A DNA stretch of 64,000 nucleotides from Adiantum capillus-veneris (Eukaryota > Streptophyta > Polypodiopsida > Polypodiales > Pteridaceae): positions 56,553,268-56,617,267 of the forward strand of contig CM043944.1 in assembly GCA_014529385.2 (NCBI GenBank). The letters are read 5' to 3'. The notes below the pieces were generated by a model. That model saw only the letters and a program-made list of their open reading frames with translations. It did not search any database and was not told where the DNA came from. Positions 10,659 through 22,399 of the stretch are shown here, one piece after another (within the stretch, counting starts at the first letter, position 1; each line of letters opens with the position of its first letter). The translations under genes and the position numbers were made by a program.

Positions 10659-12540
10659 CTAGGAGGGCTTCTTCACAATGACCACGGGGCACTTGGCGTT
10701 GTGCGCGCAGTAATCGCTCACACTCCCAAGAAACGCCCTGCAAAAACATAAATAATAACACAGTAAGCGTGAGCAGGCTTGATCTAAGTTGGACAAGTGC
10801 AACACCAGTGTTTATCATGAGTTATACTGCAAGTAGAATACACTCTTACGTCTGACAAGACAAACATACCTCTTTATGGCCCCATAGCCATGACTTCCAA
10901 CAACCAAGTAGTCGGTGTGAAGTTTCTCAACGGCTTCACAAATAGCATCCCTGGGATCGCCAAGCGCAACCATTGTTTCTGATTCCAACTGCAAGGCGGG
11001 AAAACAGTAATGCAAAACCGCATTAAATGATCATTCAAAGAATATGAGTTGCCTATAATTGCATGAATTGACCAGAAAAAAGTTAGGTTTTTGAACACAA
11101 GTGGTAAGCAAAATGTCAACCACCTAAAGAGGCTCCGAGTAACATTTACAGCTGAGAGGGGAACTTACGTGCTTTTCGTCACATAAAGTTTTCCCACGAA
11201 GTAACACTTTTTTGGAAATTTCTTCCTGATGCTTCTTTACAGAGTCAATTATCTCGGGTGTGATGTAAAACCCTGCAGGAGGATGGCCTTTAGTGGAAAA
11301 GAAAGGAAACCGCAATCAGATAAGTTCTCTGAACCCAAAACAACATTGAATTAGATATCATTTATCGCTTTTTGGTATGTGCGTATACACAAAAACATGC
11401 ACATGCATGTTGATAACCGTGGACGTCCCGCATACATATATCCACATGTGACACGAGACCAACATCCACTAGCACACATAGATAAACATACATCCACTTG
11501 CACACATGCACAACCACAGCATACATGTATGTAAACAAGACCAACCCACTTGCTCGTGCGCACACATACACACCCACACACACTTACAAACATACATCTA
11601 TGAACATGAGACCAACATCCACTTGCACACATACACAAACACACATACATCTATGCACATGAGACCAACATCCACTTACACATATACACATACACCACTT
11701 TGCACATACACACAGACGCATACGTCTATGCATATGAGACCAAACTCCACTTGTACACATACAGAAATATATCCACTTGCACATACACACAAACACATAC
11801 ATCTATACACAGAAGACCAACATCCAATTGCACACATACGCAAACGTGTATGTGCGCGCGCACACACACACACATCTATGCACATGAGTCCACTTGCACA
11901 CATATACATACAACAACATACATGTATCTGGATGGGACCAAATCCACTTCCACACATAGACATACACAAACAATCTTGCACACAAACACAAACATGGCAT
12001 ATATGTATGCACACATGAGCTGCATCCACTTGCACAGATACACAAACACATTCATATGGGCTTAATCACAATAAAAAATAGATGTATACGGACGGAGACA
12101 CATATCATTATACACATACACATGCACCTTGCTTATTCCCAATCATCTCTAGGCATACACATACAAATATACATGTCTACATAGCCATTTGACCATGGAA
12201 CATTCACATACGTGCACATCATGCATAACGCAAATTTCAAAATGCACGAGACGAGCATCACAAGCGCGTGGCTACATTCTATTCCTCCCCGAGAAGAACT
12301 ACGACATGATTGAAGAAGCATACCAGGACCAGCAGGTCCAACAAAAACTTGCGGATGTGTCTGAACGTGCAGCAGCACGATGAGGTCAGACGAGCGGCGG
12401 TGTCCAGGGGTGCCTGGGACAATGAGATTGTCAAGAACCCAAGAGAGCGCATACATGCTTTCATCGCTCTCGTCTATTGCCACCAGTACTTTGCGACGCT
12501 GTGGATGTGCAGCACCGTCATCACCTCCACGGTCAGCCAT
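10659..12540 (-). CDS. Universal stress protein (USP/UspA family), four exons
   Basis: Exons on the minus strand are 12540-12324, 11287-11169, 10988-10870 and 10737-10659 (534 coding bases, 177 residues plus stop). Every intron starts GT (GTATGC, GTAAGT, GTATGT) and ends AG, and the phases join cleanly. The fold is a single UspA domain. Beta-1 carries KVLVAIDESDES with the nucleotide-contacting Asp23. The C-terminal half has the ATP signature G-2X-G-9X-GS as Gly143, Gly146 and Gly156-Ser157, followed by CPVVIVKK. Small USPs of this kind are soluble ATP-binding proteins linked to stress responses; the partners are unknown here. The start is the only Met ahead of the conserved beta-1 strand, after a short charged leader. 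No premature stop or frameshift is present, so the gene appears intact. Neighbours are repeats on both sides. Confidence 0.93.
11390..12062. repeat. CA-rich degenerate minisatellite in USP intron 1
   Basis: Intron 1 (12323-11288) is mostly a tandem array of imperfect units of about 52-55 bp built around ATGAGACCAACATCCACTTG and CACACATACACAAAC, with purine-pyrimidine CA and GCGC tracts (about 11846-11873). Long ORFs on both strands here (THTHTH or VCVCVC) are repeat translations. Confidence 0.85.
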
Positions 12541-12608
12541 GATCAGCTGTCGTTTGTGGAGTCTGTTGTGCGTGCGCGCGTGTTTATGTTTGTGGGTGTG
12601 TGTACAGT

Positions 12609-12627
12609 GTGTGTGTGTGTGTGTGTG

Positions 12628-12662
<35 letters not shown>

Positions 12663-12682
12663 GAGAGAGAGAGAGAGAGAGA
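12609..12682. repeat. Compound (GT)n-(G)32-(GA)n tract upstream of USP
   Basis: A GT tract leads into 32 consecutive G (12630-12661) and then GA repeats to about 12682. It lies 70-140 bp upstream of the USP start codon, so on the transcribed strand it reads CT, C32, CA in the leader or promoter. The length of such a homopolymer may be uncertain in any assembly. Confidence 0.85.
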
Positions 12683-12779
12683 TCCTCGTGCTTTGCTGCA
12701 GGGCACTTACGTGGCGGCCGCTGGTTTTAAGCCCATCGATTTCCCTTTCCGTGAGTAAAGTTGAATCGAGATTTTAGAG

Positions 12780-15000
12780 GGCAGCCACATACATGCCAAT
12801 CAATCTCACTAAGCACCTAGAGGGCCGACCAAACTCAAAGATAATAAGATGATGATATCATCATCATTACTATCCATTTCTTTTTTACAACACATTGTTC
12901 GTCAAATTAGTTAACCATGTAAGTATAATGCATAATCAATATGACAATAGAGCATAGACAAGTTCATCATAGAGAATGATAGTATAGGAAGATCCTTTGA
13001 CAGGGACGAGGAATATGGCAAAGATCCAAGGACTGTTAGACAAAACTATGGTTCTAGGCATAAATATTTTGGTGCAAATATTTACAATAACGATACTAAT
13101 GGGCACAAGGATCTTTATCTCTCTCTTTATTCTTACAAAATCCCAATGATACGCTTTACAAAATTGCTACCATAACATAAACCAGATCCTCCTTAAGGAA
13201 CGACATAAAACTCAGGGAATCCGGGTATATAACTCACCATGAATAACCTGCCAGAGTAGTAGTTAAAAATATTTGGTAAAGTATCCACCTTTGGCCAAAG
13301 GTCAAAGTAGTCGATATAATAGCGCAAACTAGGTATTCTCATTTACAATCTGAAATGTTGTCTGATTAAAATAACACATGATAACCAACTTTTAGTTGAA
13401 GCTTGTAGATGCCGAATAGAACCCCCTCCCTACTATGTCTGTTGATTGCTATCTTTGTTCTTGGAATACAGGTACAACTATGTACACAAATATCTACTAT
13501 ACGCACAAAAATTGTTCCCTCATCACTATTTGCACGAGTCATCAGCTCAATAATGTACAGTTATACCCATTCGCAATGATATAATGGTATTAAATTTTCA
13601 CTTTGATTGCTATACGATTATCTTAAATGTTGCATCATATGGTATAGTGATAATGAAATTGTTGTTGCATATTACTCGACTTTTCTCCATTCATTTGTTT
13701 TTGCATCACATCCCTCCTAACATTTCTTATACTTCTGGGTAGACGACTAATATACCAAAGGGTACTTACTTCTAAACCAAATTTTGATACCAAAAACTTT
13801 AAGAGACCTATTTTTAGCCTATCCTAAAAGATCGTCATTACATATCTATGTATTTCATAATGAGTTCAATTAGACTTTATAAATTAGCTTCATGCATTCA
13901 CCCTTACACCTTTTCACCAAGTATAAGGTCATAAAATCATATATAACTAGATTCTCAAAATTGAGCACTTAGTTTAGTTTTTCATTGGACTAGTACCACT
14001 TTTAACACAAGACCGATATCCGCCGATGGTTGCTCCAGTTTTGCAAACCATTCAGCAAATTTAAAAACAACATTCATTATCTATTTGTGTGTACTCAAAT
14101 TTGCCAACTTCCATTCTTTTTTACTAGCATCAATTTTATCATTAACAGACTTTCAAATGTCAATGTATTTAGTACCCGGTTGAATTGTTGTTGAATTTAA
14201 CAAGAAATCACCTTTAGTACTTTGTCTTTGAGTAACACTTTTGCTTTAAACGCTAACTACAATGCTAGGTATGAAAGTTCTCCATGCATTTTGATAACAT
14301 ACAACTAGCAAGATCATTTTATATTATCATTTATGAGTAAAATCTTTCTCTATGCATCTTTACACCCAGATGCCATATATCATACGCCACCCAAGTGCTT
14401 ATTTCACCTCCTTCTTATCTTAAGATCTCCAAATTTCCCACATTCCTTTACAACACCTTTTTATACGACAATCCTCCAGTTTAATATGAGTTGGTAAATT
14501 AATGCTCATCAATTTAATTTCTTTTAAGTGACTCTCTTTGCAGATATTTTCATGAGACTGTACCTAACCAATTTTGCAACAACAAATATTTTGTAGAGCA
14601 CTTTTAGAATACAAAGCTCTTTTACTTGTTTACATTGTGTTATAAACTACAAACTCAATTATTTCTAACATCATTGCTTGTACTTACATCGATTGACATC
14701 TCTACTGAGACGATTTGTTATACAACCACTCACATGAGCTAAGTTGATTTGGAATGGTCGTCAACATTGGTACTTGCTTCAGCATTCCAACCTACTCTAA
14801 TTTGGTACCAAACAAGTAGTAAACATTTCATTTTTTCAATAGCTTGTCTAGTCCATTGATCACGTGCACACATATTCGTCAATTTAGATAGTGTGTAAAT
14901 GCTCATCCTGGTGTAGATTTTCCAATTTAGGCAACATCAGTTACACGTGCGGATCCGGCCAAGTATCTTGAGAAGATTCGTCAATTTTTTATTTATTCAC
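12780..15000. other. AT-rich intergenic region, nothing recognised
   Basis: About 2.2 kb without any reading frame of 60 codons on either strand and without recognisable retroelement motifs. The left edge must contain the promoter of the USP gene; no convincing TATA box was picked out. Confidence 0.4.
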
Positions 15001-15039
15001 AAACAACTAGACATACTGCTAGTTTAAACAAAATGAATT

Positions 15040-15773
15040 ACTTCTAAAGATATCCCCTCCCTCCCCTTCCAATGACAACACTCTCCCCCCCTTCCTCCCT
15101 TCATGATCACGCTCTATCGGACTCTTGCGTTGTGCTTCACTCAACTTGATGATGCCTCGTCTGTTTTGTCTGCAGCTACTGCCCACAACCTCCATCCATG
15201 CCCCCTTGTTCGTGCTCGCAGATTGTTGTTGTAGCATAGACATTATGTCATATGGAAACTCCATCCGCATAGGTCCTCTGCCCTTTCATTGCGACCATCT
15301 CATTCCAACCTCGTTAGCCTCAGGAAAGGAAGGAAATCTCTGCACCTCTGCTCTATCTCTCTCTCTCATGCGTACGCAGACAATAGTCAGTTTGCCTGTT
15401 GAGTCTCGACCTTCTTTGTTCTTCTACTTATATGCATGCATGAATATTTAGCAACGAGGAACCTTTCAATCCACTCTTATCCAGGTGTCCTCCCTCGAAT
15501 CTACCTAAAAAACATAATTGGATAAATGTGATGCTACCATGCATGCTTTAATGAGCAACATTTTATGTAGTACCATCTTATGGATTTGTTGTCTTATAGG
15601 GGTAGCACAAAAAATTAATTGTGATGCTTGAAAATGTAAGGAATGGGGACTAGAGCATGCCACTTTCCACCAACCGTGCCCTATATAGGCCCTACCTTGC
15701 TAATAATAGAGACCTCCTATATCTCATGTCCGTCCTTGCCCTTGGCCTGCCCGGTCTTACCCTAGGCCTGACA
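15040..15773 (-). repeat. LTR fragment of Ty3/gypsy family B
   Basis: On the minus strand this begins TGTCAGGCC immediately after a polypurine tract (15787-15774) and the end of a pol frame, so it is the start of a 3' LTR. A TATA-like TATAAGTA lies at about 15425-15432. The right edge is fixed by the polypurine tract; the left end is a guess. The same junction, with LTR start TGTCATGCC, occurs in plus orientation at 57409. Confidence 0.55.
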
Positions 15774-16127
15774 TTACTCCCCCCTTGGAGAAGTGTTTTC
15801 TTCCTCAAAAACAAAAGTGGTTGTATCTTCATAAGAACACAAATTTTTTCCATAGTGGCATCCTTCATCGATCCAGCTATTTGTTTGACCGAAACATGGT
15901 TCAATAGGAGGTTCAATGAAATCAAGAATAACATCTTGATTTTCCACATTGTTATCTCTTTGCAACCGTTTTGTGTAATCAATCCATATCTAGCATAGGG
16001 TATAAACTCTATTTAGAACTCACTTGAGTATACTAAATGAGTTATCACTCGCAATGAGGAGGTGCCACAAAAAGTACCTCTTCTCACTTTCCATGAAAGT
16101 AACATGCTGACGCAACTCATCAACAAA
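15774..16127 (-). pseudogene. Family B gypsy pol, extreme C-terminus
   Basis: Minus-strand remnant of the integrase C-terminal region and pol tail. A segment with VDELRQHVTFMES at about 16070-16115 is followed, after frameshifts, by VILDFIEPP and CSYEDTTTFVFEEEN (about 15790-15930), ending at the polypurine tract. DNA and protein match 57,030-57,408 base for base over long runs, and the first part also matches 44,130-44,200. The abrupt switch at about 16,130 into plus-strand family C gag marks a breakpoint between two elements. Confidence 0.65.
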
Positions 16128-16130
16128 GCT

Positions 16131-17397
16131 AGAGGATTAGCAGTAATCCTAGTAAACGATGATGGGGATAGGTTCCGTGATGAAGAGGAAAACCACTACC
16201 TCATTGTCAAAAACCCAAAAATTTACAATTGTTACGGAGACAATGTAGCAAGAGGGAAGATGGTTATAGAGATCCAAGAATTGCCTCCTAAACTTAATCT
16301 CCCTAGAGTCTTCTACATTCATGACAAGGCGGTAGCAAGAGTGGCTACAATTCATGAAAATATTGGGATTTCCAAGCACGGGGATGGGAGAGTCATCTCT
16401 TACTATCATTGCATGGAAGCCCATGTGAATGATTAAAGCAAAGACAAAGTCCTATACTTGTTTTCATATGATTCTGCAATTGAAACCCATATCATTTTTG
16501 TCGATAAGTTTGGACGAGAATACAAGCCAATTCATCTAGAAGATGTAGGGAGAGTGATAACGCCAGAGTTGATGGCAATGCTTTTGAAGAGAAGAAAAAA
16601 CTCATAGAAACCCCTAGCAAATCTACAAATCCCTTCTCAAATGATTATGACACCACATCGCAATCAAATAGATAGCCATTGCCCAACCCTTAGAACTCAC
16701 AAACCTCACCACTATCATTTCAAGCATGGCTTGAGCAATTTGCAAGACTAGAATTGAATATAAAAGGAGGTCGATATCAAGCCATGTCAGGGCTAGAAGT
16801 ACTACCGATACCACCACTCCATCAACAATACCAAGATGAGAGTAGAACAAGAACGTCAAATCCTACCAGGACTGAAGCACCACATCAAGAACAAGAACAA
16901 GAAGAAAGGGTCCAAGTAGAGGAACGACCACTTGCTAGACCTACAAGGAATTATGGATCAGGATCACCCCTAGGTGAAGAATATTTACCTTATCCTAGGC
17001 CATCAAAAGCTCACCTTCACATGAAAAAGATCCCTACATTGAATGAGTTAATGAAGGAGGAACTCTACTAGGTAGATAACTATGTTGTCTACAAGGAAGG
17101 GGAATACAAGGATTTAGACGATGACTTCTCTTCAAAGCATAATGGCTCCAAATTTTCCAAGTCAACACAAAATTTGAGTCCACAATAAACCAAGAGCAGC
17201 TCATTGAAGAGATGCTCAAGAGGATCAATCCATTTGCTAAACCACAGGCTAAGCAATCAAAGTGGTGTGCAATAGAGCAGAAGTGCAAAAATTACGCAAC
17301 AGAAGAGTGCTATTACAACAAGGGATACGTAAAGGAATGCCAATATGCCCCGCAAGCCCAAGTAGCACCATCACAAGCTCCACCAATGCCTAGATAG
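16131..17397 (+). pseudogene. Family C gag, N-terminal and middle parts
   Basis: Interrupted Gag reading. The first block (to about 16,620) includes NPKIYNCYGDNVARGKMVI, FYIHDKAVARV and DGRVISYYHCMEAHV, then VDKFGREYKPIHLEDVGRV. Next come a glutamine- and glutamate-rich linker (16,754-17,071) and a block with KWCAIEQKCKNYATEECYY (about 17,263-17,325), which resembles the cysteine/histidine patch near the end of plant gypsy Gag. Stops fall between the blocks. The same KWC...ECYY patch is present in the inverted copy near 52,225-52,290. Confidence 0.6.
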
Positions 17398-18030
17398 ACA
17401 ACAAGGATTCTTCTAGAGCTAGTAGGATTTGAAAGACCACAACCTGTCTTGGGACAACAACCCCCACTGCCAAGGACAAGACCTGTAGGAGTTAGATATG
17501 CACCAACAATAGAAGAACCTGAGGAGCAAGCCTTAGTGCCAATCCCAGCATATTATAAAGATCCTAGTGGATACATGCCAAAAGCAGTATACTATCCACC
17601 TGAAGAACCAAAAGCGCCAGAACCATGGAGCATGATTGGATCAGTTGGACTACCAATTGCTGCGTATGGTGCAGGAGAAGGTAGATAAAGCTTCGATGAA
17701 TGCACATTGTTGCTCATAAAAAATGAAGGATAGTGAGATCAAGACCTTCTTATCAACAGAGGGCTACTCAAGGAGCACCTCCACAACCCAAGGGATCATG
17801 TATAAGTGTGGCAGAGACCATTTGGTGAGAGATTGTCCTCACGACAAAATCATTAGGGAAAATGCATATTGCCCAGAGTGTGGAATCACTCATTGGATCC
17901 CCAATTGCCCAAAGAACCCAAACAAAGGAGCAAAAGTAATATTGAATATACTAGAGACTATACCATCTAGTAGTGGGTCAGAAAATGAATCGGTGATACC
18001 AATCTAGGTGATCACAAGAGCCCAAGCTCA
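17398..18030 (+). pseudogene. Family C gag, proline-rich segment and zinc knuckles
   Basis: A proline-rich stretch with PVLGQQPPLPRTRP and EQALVPIPAYY (17,440-17,688) leads to a nucleic-acid-binding end at 17,800-17,920. The first knuckle reads YKCGRDHLVRDC and has lost its first Cys (Met in its place); the second, CPECGITHWIPNC, keeps the Cys-Cys-His-Cys set. It ends with VIPI, a stop, then VITRAQ. The matching minus-strand copy at 51.5-52.3 kb aligns through all these landmarks. Confidence 0.7.
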
Positions 18031-19064
18031 AGAAGCGGTAGAAAAACCCATCATCAAAGACCAAAACCGATGCACCTAGCATTGAGCGGAAAAGTCAACA
18101 AAAACATGGAAAGCTAGGAAAGCTAGAATGAAAGCTAGGAAGGAACAAGAACAAAATTCCTTAGTAGACGAGCTGAAACAAACCAAGAAAAAAAAAGAGA
18201 AAACTAGAAGGAGAAGCAAACAAGGAAAAGGGAACCCCTGGGGTAGCACCAGTACCAGACATAGTTGAAAAATCCAAGAGCACTAGTTCGGGAGGATCCA
18301 TACTGGTAGAAAAGTCAATGAGCCATTAGACACCCTCCTTAAAGCTTACAAAGCACGACTCAAAAACAATCAAACCCAAGAGCAAAGGTGGATGACAGAT
18401 CCCTATGGGGAACTTGAAAAGCAAAGGCTTGAAATGTGTCAAGAAATGATTCAAAGAACCCAAGCTTTGTTGGAACCACCAATTGGAAAACATGAAGATG
18501 TGGTCCTCGTTCCACTAACACCAATATTCCCACCAAACCAAGAGCAAGCAGAACGAGATCCTAGTCACAAGCATGAACCAAATCTTAAAGACCCAACATT
18601 AGAACTAAGGATAGTACTGAATATCACGGATAACTCTTTCGAGGAATTTCACTTAGCTATAGAAGAAGGTTGTAGAGAAATAGGGGTCTTGACGAACTTT
18701 AAAAGCAAGTTAGAGAGGCCAATGAAAGCAGTGAGCTAAGAAAATGTGTAAACCAGACTGGTGATAGAAGAGGAGTGTTTCTTCCACCAAGAAAGGAGTT
18801 TGAGGCTGGATCTCAAATGAATCTAGAAATGAAATCATATTGGGAAGATCAAGGATATGTACAATCTATGAACAACCAACCCATTCACTAAGAACACTAC
18901 CATCCTATATGGGAGAGCACAAGGCCAAATTAGATGTGTTGCCATCCCATCTCAGAGACTCTCTTTCAAGAAATTCATTGACTCTAAGGGGCTAATAGAC
19001 ATATTATAAACACTGATGACATGCACGATAGCGGCTAGCTGAGCTACTACGGATACAACCAAAC
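18031..19064 (+). pseudogene. Family C gag-protease spacer, decayed
   Basis: Lysine- and glutamate-rich coding remains, open only at 18,392-18,739 (DPYGELEKQRLEMCQEM). No named domain was recognised. The equivalent region in the inverted copy is 50.7-51.3 kb, which also has a helical, charged composition. 18,740-19,060 is decayed, with no clear frame. Confidence 0.45.
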
Positions 19065-19601
19065 ATGTGGATGATGGTAGGAAGTTGTTTGGAAAAGTTT
19101 GGTGTAAAGGATCCTTCATCACAAATTCAAGAAGGGATCAAGGAACTCAAAAAGCGGCACCTCACTACCAGGTCAGGTCTGTTGAACAAAGGTGGAGAAT
19201 GCAAAGGAGAATATGGCAACACAACTCTTCTTGTGGAATTTCAGGGTGTCACGACCATGGCAATTCTTGGTAGTGGAGCTAGGGTAGCCATTGCTACGAA
19301 GGAAACATAGAAAAAATGGGAAAAACCGGATTTAAGAGCAACAATAATGAAATTGCACTTTGCAAATGGGTATATGGAGAAACCCCCGAGGCTTCTAGAG
19401 AAAGTAACTGTTATCTCTTGCGGAATTGAATATGAGCATACATTTGCTGTTGTCAATTTTGGCAAGAAGAACACTGAACTAGGACATCATATTGGGAAGA
19501 CCATTCATGAGATAGCTAAAAATAATCCAAGATTGGGGTTACGACCATATCTACCTGCGAAACATGGTAACAACAACCAGGATAAACCTAAAGGACCATA
19601 G
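19065..19601 (+). pseudogene. Family C retropepsin (protease), inactive
   Basis: Aspartic protease of the gypsy polyprotein. The active-site loop reads ILGSGARVAIAT, so the catalytic Asp of the expected DSGA is Gly here; the inverted copy keeps ILDSGADIAIAT. The flap and C-terminal half follow as GYMEKPPRLLEKVTVISCGI and EHTFAVVNFGKKNT. One stop (19,308-19,310) separates the two halves. Even if expressed, this protease should be dead. Confidence 0.7.
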
Positions 19602-20293
19602 TTACAAAGATGTAACCAGAACACCGGTTGAGGATTGTGACTCAACTACATTAGAAGGATCATAACTTCCAACTTGGTTGGGTAACTCTAAACAATTATA
19701 GATGTGCAGAGCTTCAAAATGTGGAAGCTTAAAGCAAGAAGACCGCATTTTAGAAAGGGTTTTAGAAGACAAAAATGGCCCCACAACCAAGTTTTGTGAA
19801 AAGGATCACTATGATGTGATCCCATCTTACATGGTCAATGTGATTGAGGAAGAATAAGTGAGCGAAACCCCAAAATAATCCAAAATAGAAAAACAAAACA
19901 AGGACGGGGAGAAAGAGTTGTTTGACGACTCCTCAAAGAAATTCAAGTATGAGAATGATGCAAATGAAGAATGATCTGACAATCTGAGCGACCAAGAAGA
20001 AATCATAACGGATGTTAGGTTTTATGATTTTTCAAAAAAAAAACCTAGACAATAACAACACTACACAAAGAAGAGAGATTTAAACATAGCTAGAGGAAAT
20101 CCAATGCTAAGAGTAAGAGGGAAAACACAATCTCTGATGCTTGTAAAGATAAAAGATTGCATAAGAGACAAAATCTCAGGTCAGTTCACAAAAACACGCA
20201 ACACAAAAACAAAAGAAAGTGCTAAGAGCTTGAGGGAAGCAAGCTAAAAATAATGAAAAAGAAGCAAAACAAAAGAAACCAAAAGAACCGGGG

Positions 20294-21480
20294 GTGAATG
20301 AGTTCGGAGAACCAAAATGGACCAAAGTCAAGCGTAAAAAGAAAAACCAAGAATTCAAAAGAACCTTGAAAGAAGTGTGGACAACGAAAATAGAAAGTGA
20401 GGAAGGAGAAAGCACCGAGATGGAAAATATGAATGTCCATTATCACTATCGAAAATTCACCATCCAAGACATAAAAATAGTGATTACTCAGCCAATCAGG
20501 CAAAAACTAAGAAATGAATCTTATGATGGCCCAAAAAATGCAAAATGAATAAACATAACAGAACTTGGAGAGGCTACAAGGCCAATATACATAGCAATGA
20601 TTTAAGTGCAGAAGAAGAGGAGCTGCTCATACAACTTCTCAAAGAATATAGAGATGTTTTTACATGGTCATACAAGGACCTCAAGGGGGTGGATCCATCG
20701 ATATGTCAACACACAATTCCCGTGAAGTCTGAGGCTAAAACCAGGAGACAACATCCCTATACCTATATTGACACTTTTGCCAAACCAATTAAAGAGGAGA
20801 TCGATAAGCTTAAAGAGGTAAAATTCATCTACGAGATTGAACAATCTGATTGGGTGTCACCAATTGTGGTTGTCCCCAAGAAAAATGGAAAATTACGCGT
20901 ATGTGTGAATCTAAAAAAGGTGAATGCTGCAACCATAAGGGATAACTACCCCTTATCAATCACAGAACATGTGCTGGAATGAGTGGCAGGAAAACAAGCT
21001 ACTCTTCTTGGATGGAATCTTGGGGTATAGTAGAAGACCAAAACAAAACGACATTCACCACAGAATGGGAAATCTACGCTTATAAGGTAATGCATTTTGG
21101 ATTGACCAATGCGCCATCTAGATTCCAAAGGCTAATGATGCAGGCTTTTAAAAACTACTTGGGAATATTCTTGTAAATATATATGGATGACCTTTGCGTT
21201 CACTCTCTCCTTAGAAATGAACATATTGGGCACCTTGGAAAAGTATTCAAGAAATATAGAACTTATAGAATCTACCTAAATCTATAAAAATGTGTCCTCA
21301 TGGTAAGACAGGAGAGAATCTTGGGACACACTGTCTCGGAGAATGGTACCTCTACGGATCTTGATAAGATCAAGGTGATTGTGGAGCTGCCAAGACCAAC
21401 CAATGCCAAACATGTACAATCTTTCATGGGACATTGTGGATACTACCGAGGGTTCATATATATATATATATATAGAGTCA
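20294..21480 (+). pseudogene. Family C reverse transcriptase, fragmented
   Basis: The pre-RT spacer (FTIQDIKIVITQP, 20,450-20,500) leads into WSYKDLKGVDPSICQHTIP, then VSPIVVVPKKNGKLRVCVNL (20,848-20,907). After a frameshift and deletion near 20,980, TFTTEWEIYAYKVMHFGLTN is legible, then the catalytic YMDD at about 21,180-21,192 and the connection motif ILGHTVSENG at about 21,315. A TA repeat at 21,459-21,474 interrupts the following frame. The polymerase motifs are present but scattered over three frames. Confidence 0.8.
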
Positions 21481-21970
21481 TTCTCTAAACTTAAGGAAGC
21501 ACTTATATCAACAGTACCAATACTTAAGGCACCGGATTGGGATAAAATATTCCATGTTCACTTTGACGCCTCAAAATTTTCTATAGGATGTAACTTAGCT
21601 CAACCAAGAGAAGGAACAATGGACTTCGTAGTCTGCTATGCTAGCCGACAGCTAAACAATGTGGAAAATTTTTTATACAACCACATAACGAGAAGGGTTA
21701 GGGACAATATATGCTATAAAGAAATTTTGGCATTATCTTTTGGCCAAAAATTATGTCTTCTTCAAAGATCAATAAGCCCTCTTGTATCTAGTAAAAAAAC
21801 CTTGCAATACATGAAGAATCATCCGCGCTGGTTCATCATATTGCTTGAGTTTGATTTTACAGTAGTGGTGAAAAAAGGGAAAACACATCTTAGAGCAGAT
21901 CATCTCTCTAGGCTGCCTAGTGGCAAAGCACTTGAAGGAGTGGATGATGATATACTCGACGCTTATATTT
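21480..21970 (+). pseudogene. Family C RNase H domain
   Basis: FHVHFDASKFSIGCNLAQ carries the first catalytic Asp. It is followed by YASRQLNNVENFLYNH, a NICYKEILALSFG segment that supplies the catalytic Glu, and LRADHLSRLPSG at the domain end. The segment between is shortened relative to intact RNase H, and the third catalytic Asp (expected DH pair) is not visible. It continues in one frame for 234 codons, the longest open stretch of this copy. Confidence 0.75.
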
Positions 21971-22399
21971 TCAACATCAAGATATTTCCAAAATGGTCTC
22001 AAGAGGTAGCGGTGGAAAATTTGATGAGACAAAATAGGCACGTAAGTGACACACAATCAGGAAAGCAAAAAACTTTTAGCTAATAGGTGGACAATTGTAC
22101 CATCTATGTTCCGAAGGAATCCCACGACTATGAATCAGTTTGGAAGAATATGAGTGCTATCTTATGGAATCCCATGTATAAGACAGAGCTTTCCATTGCT
22201 CTCAGAAGAAGACACACCAGCACTTGAAGCAACTAGGAGTATATTGGCATGATATGCATGCATATGTACATAGTTATCTTCTAAATTGTGCTACATGCAG
22301 GAGAAACCCACTGGTAGAACATGCCACACTATTTTAGATCGCATTAACACCACAATGAAGTCAACATATGGTTGATTATCTGACACAACGAGGACATTC

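Noticed and set aside
11351-12065. Overlapping ORFs of up to 170 codons rich in THTH, CVCV and YTYT
   Set aside because: They lie in the CA minisatellite of USP intron 1 and arise from repeat sequence in all frames.
12310-12777. 155-codon plus-strand ORF opposite USP exon 1
   Set aside because: It is the antisense shadow of exon 1 extended through the G32 and GA tract as GGGG and ERER.
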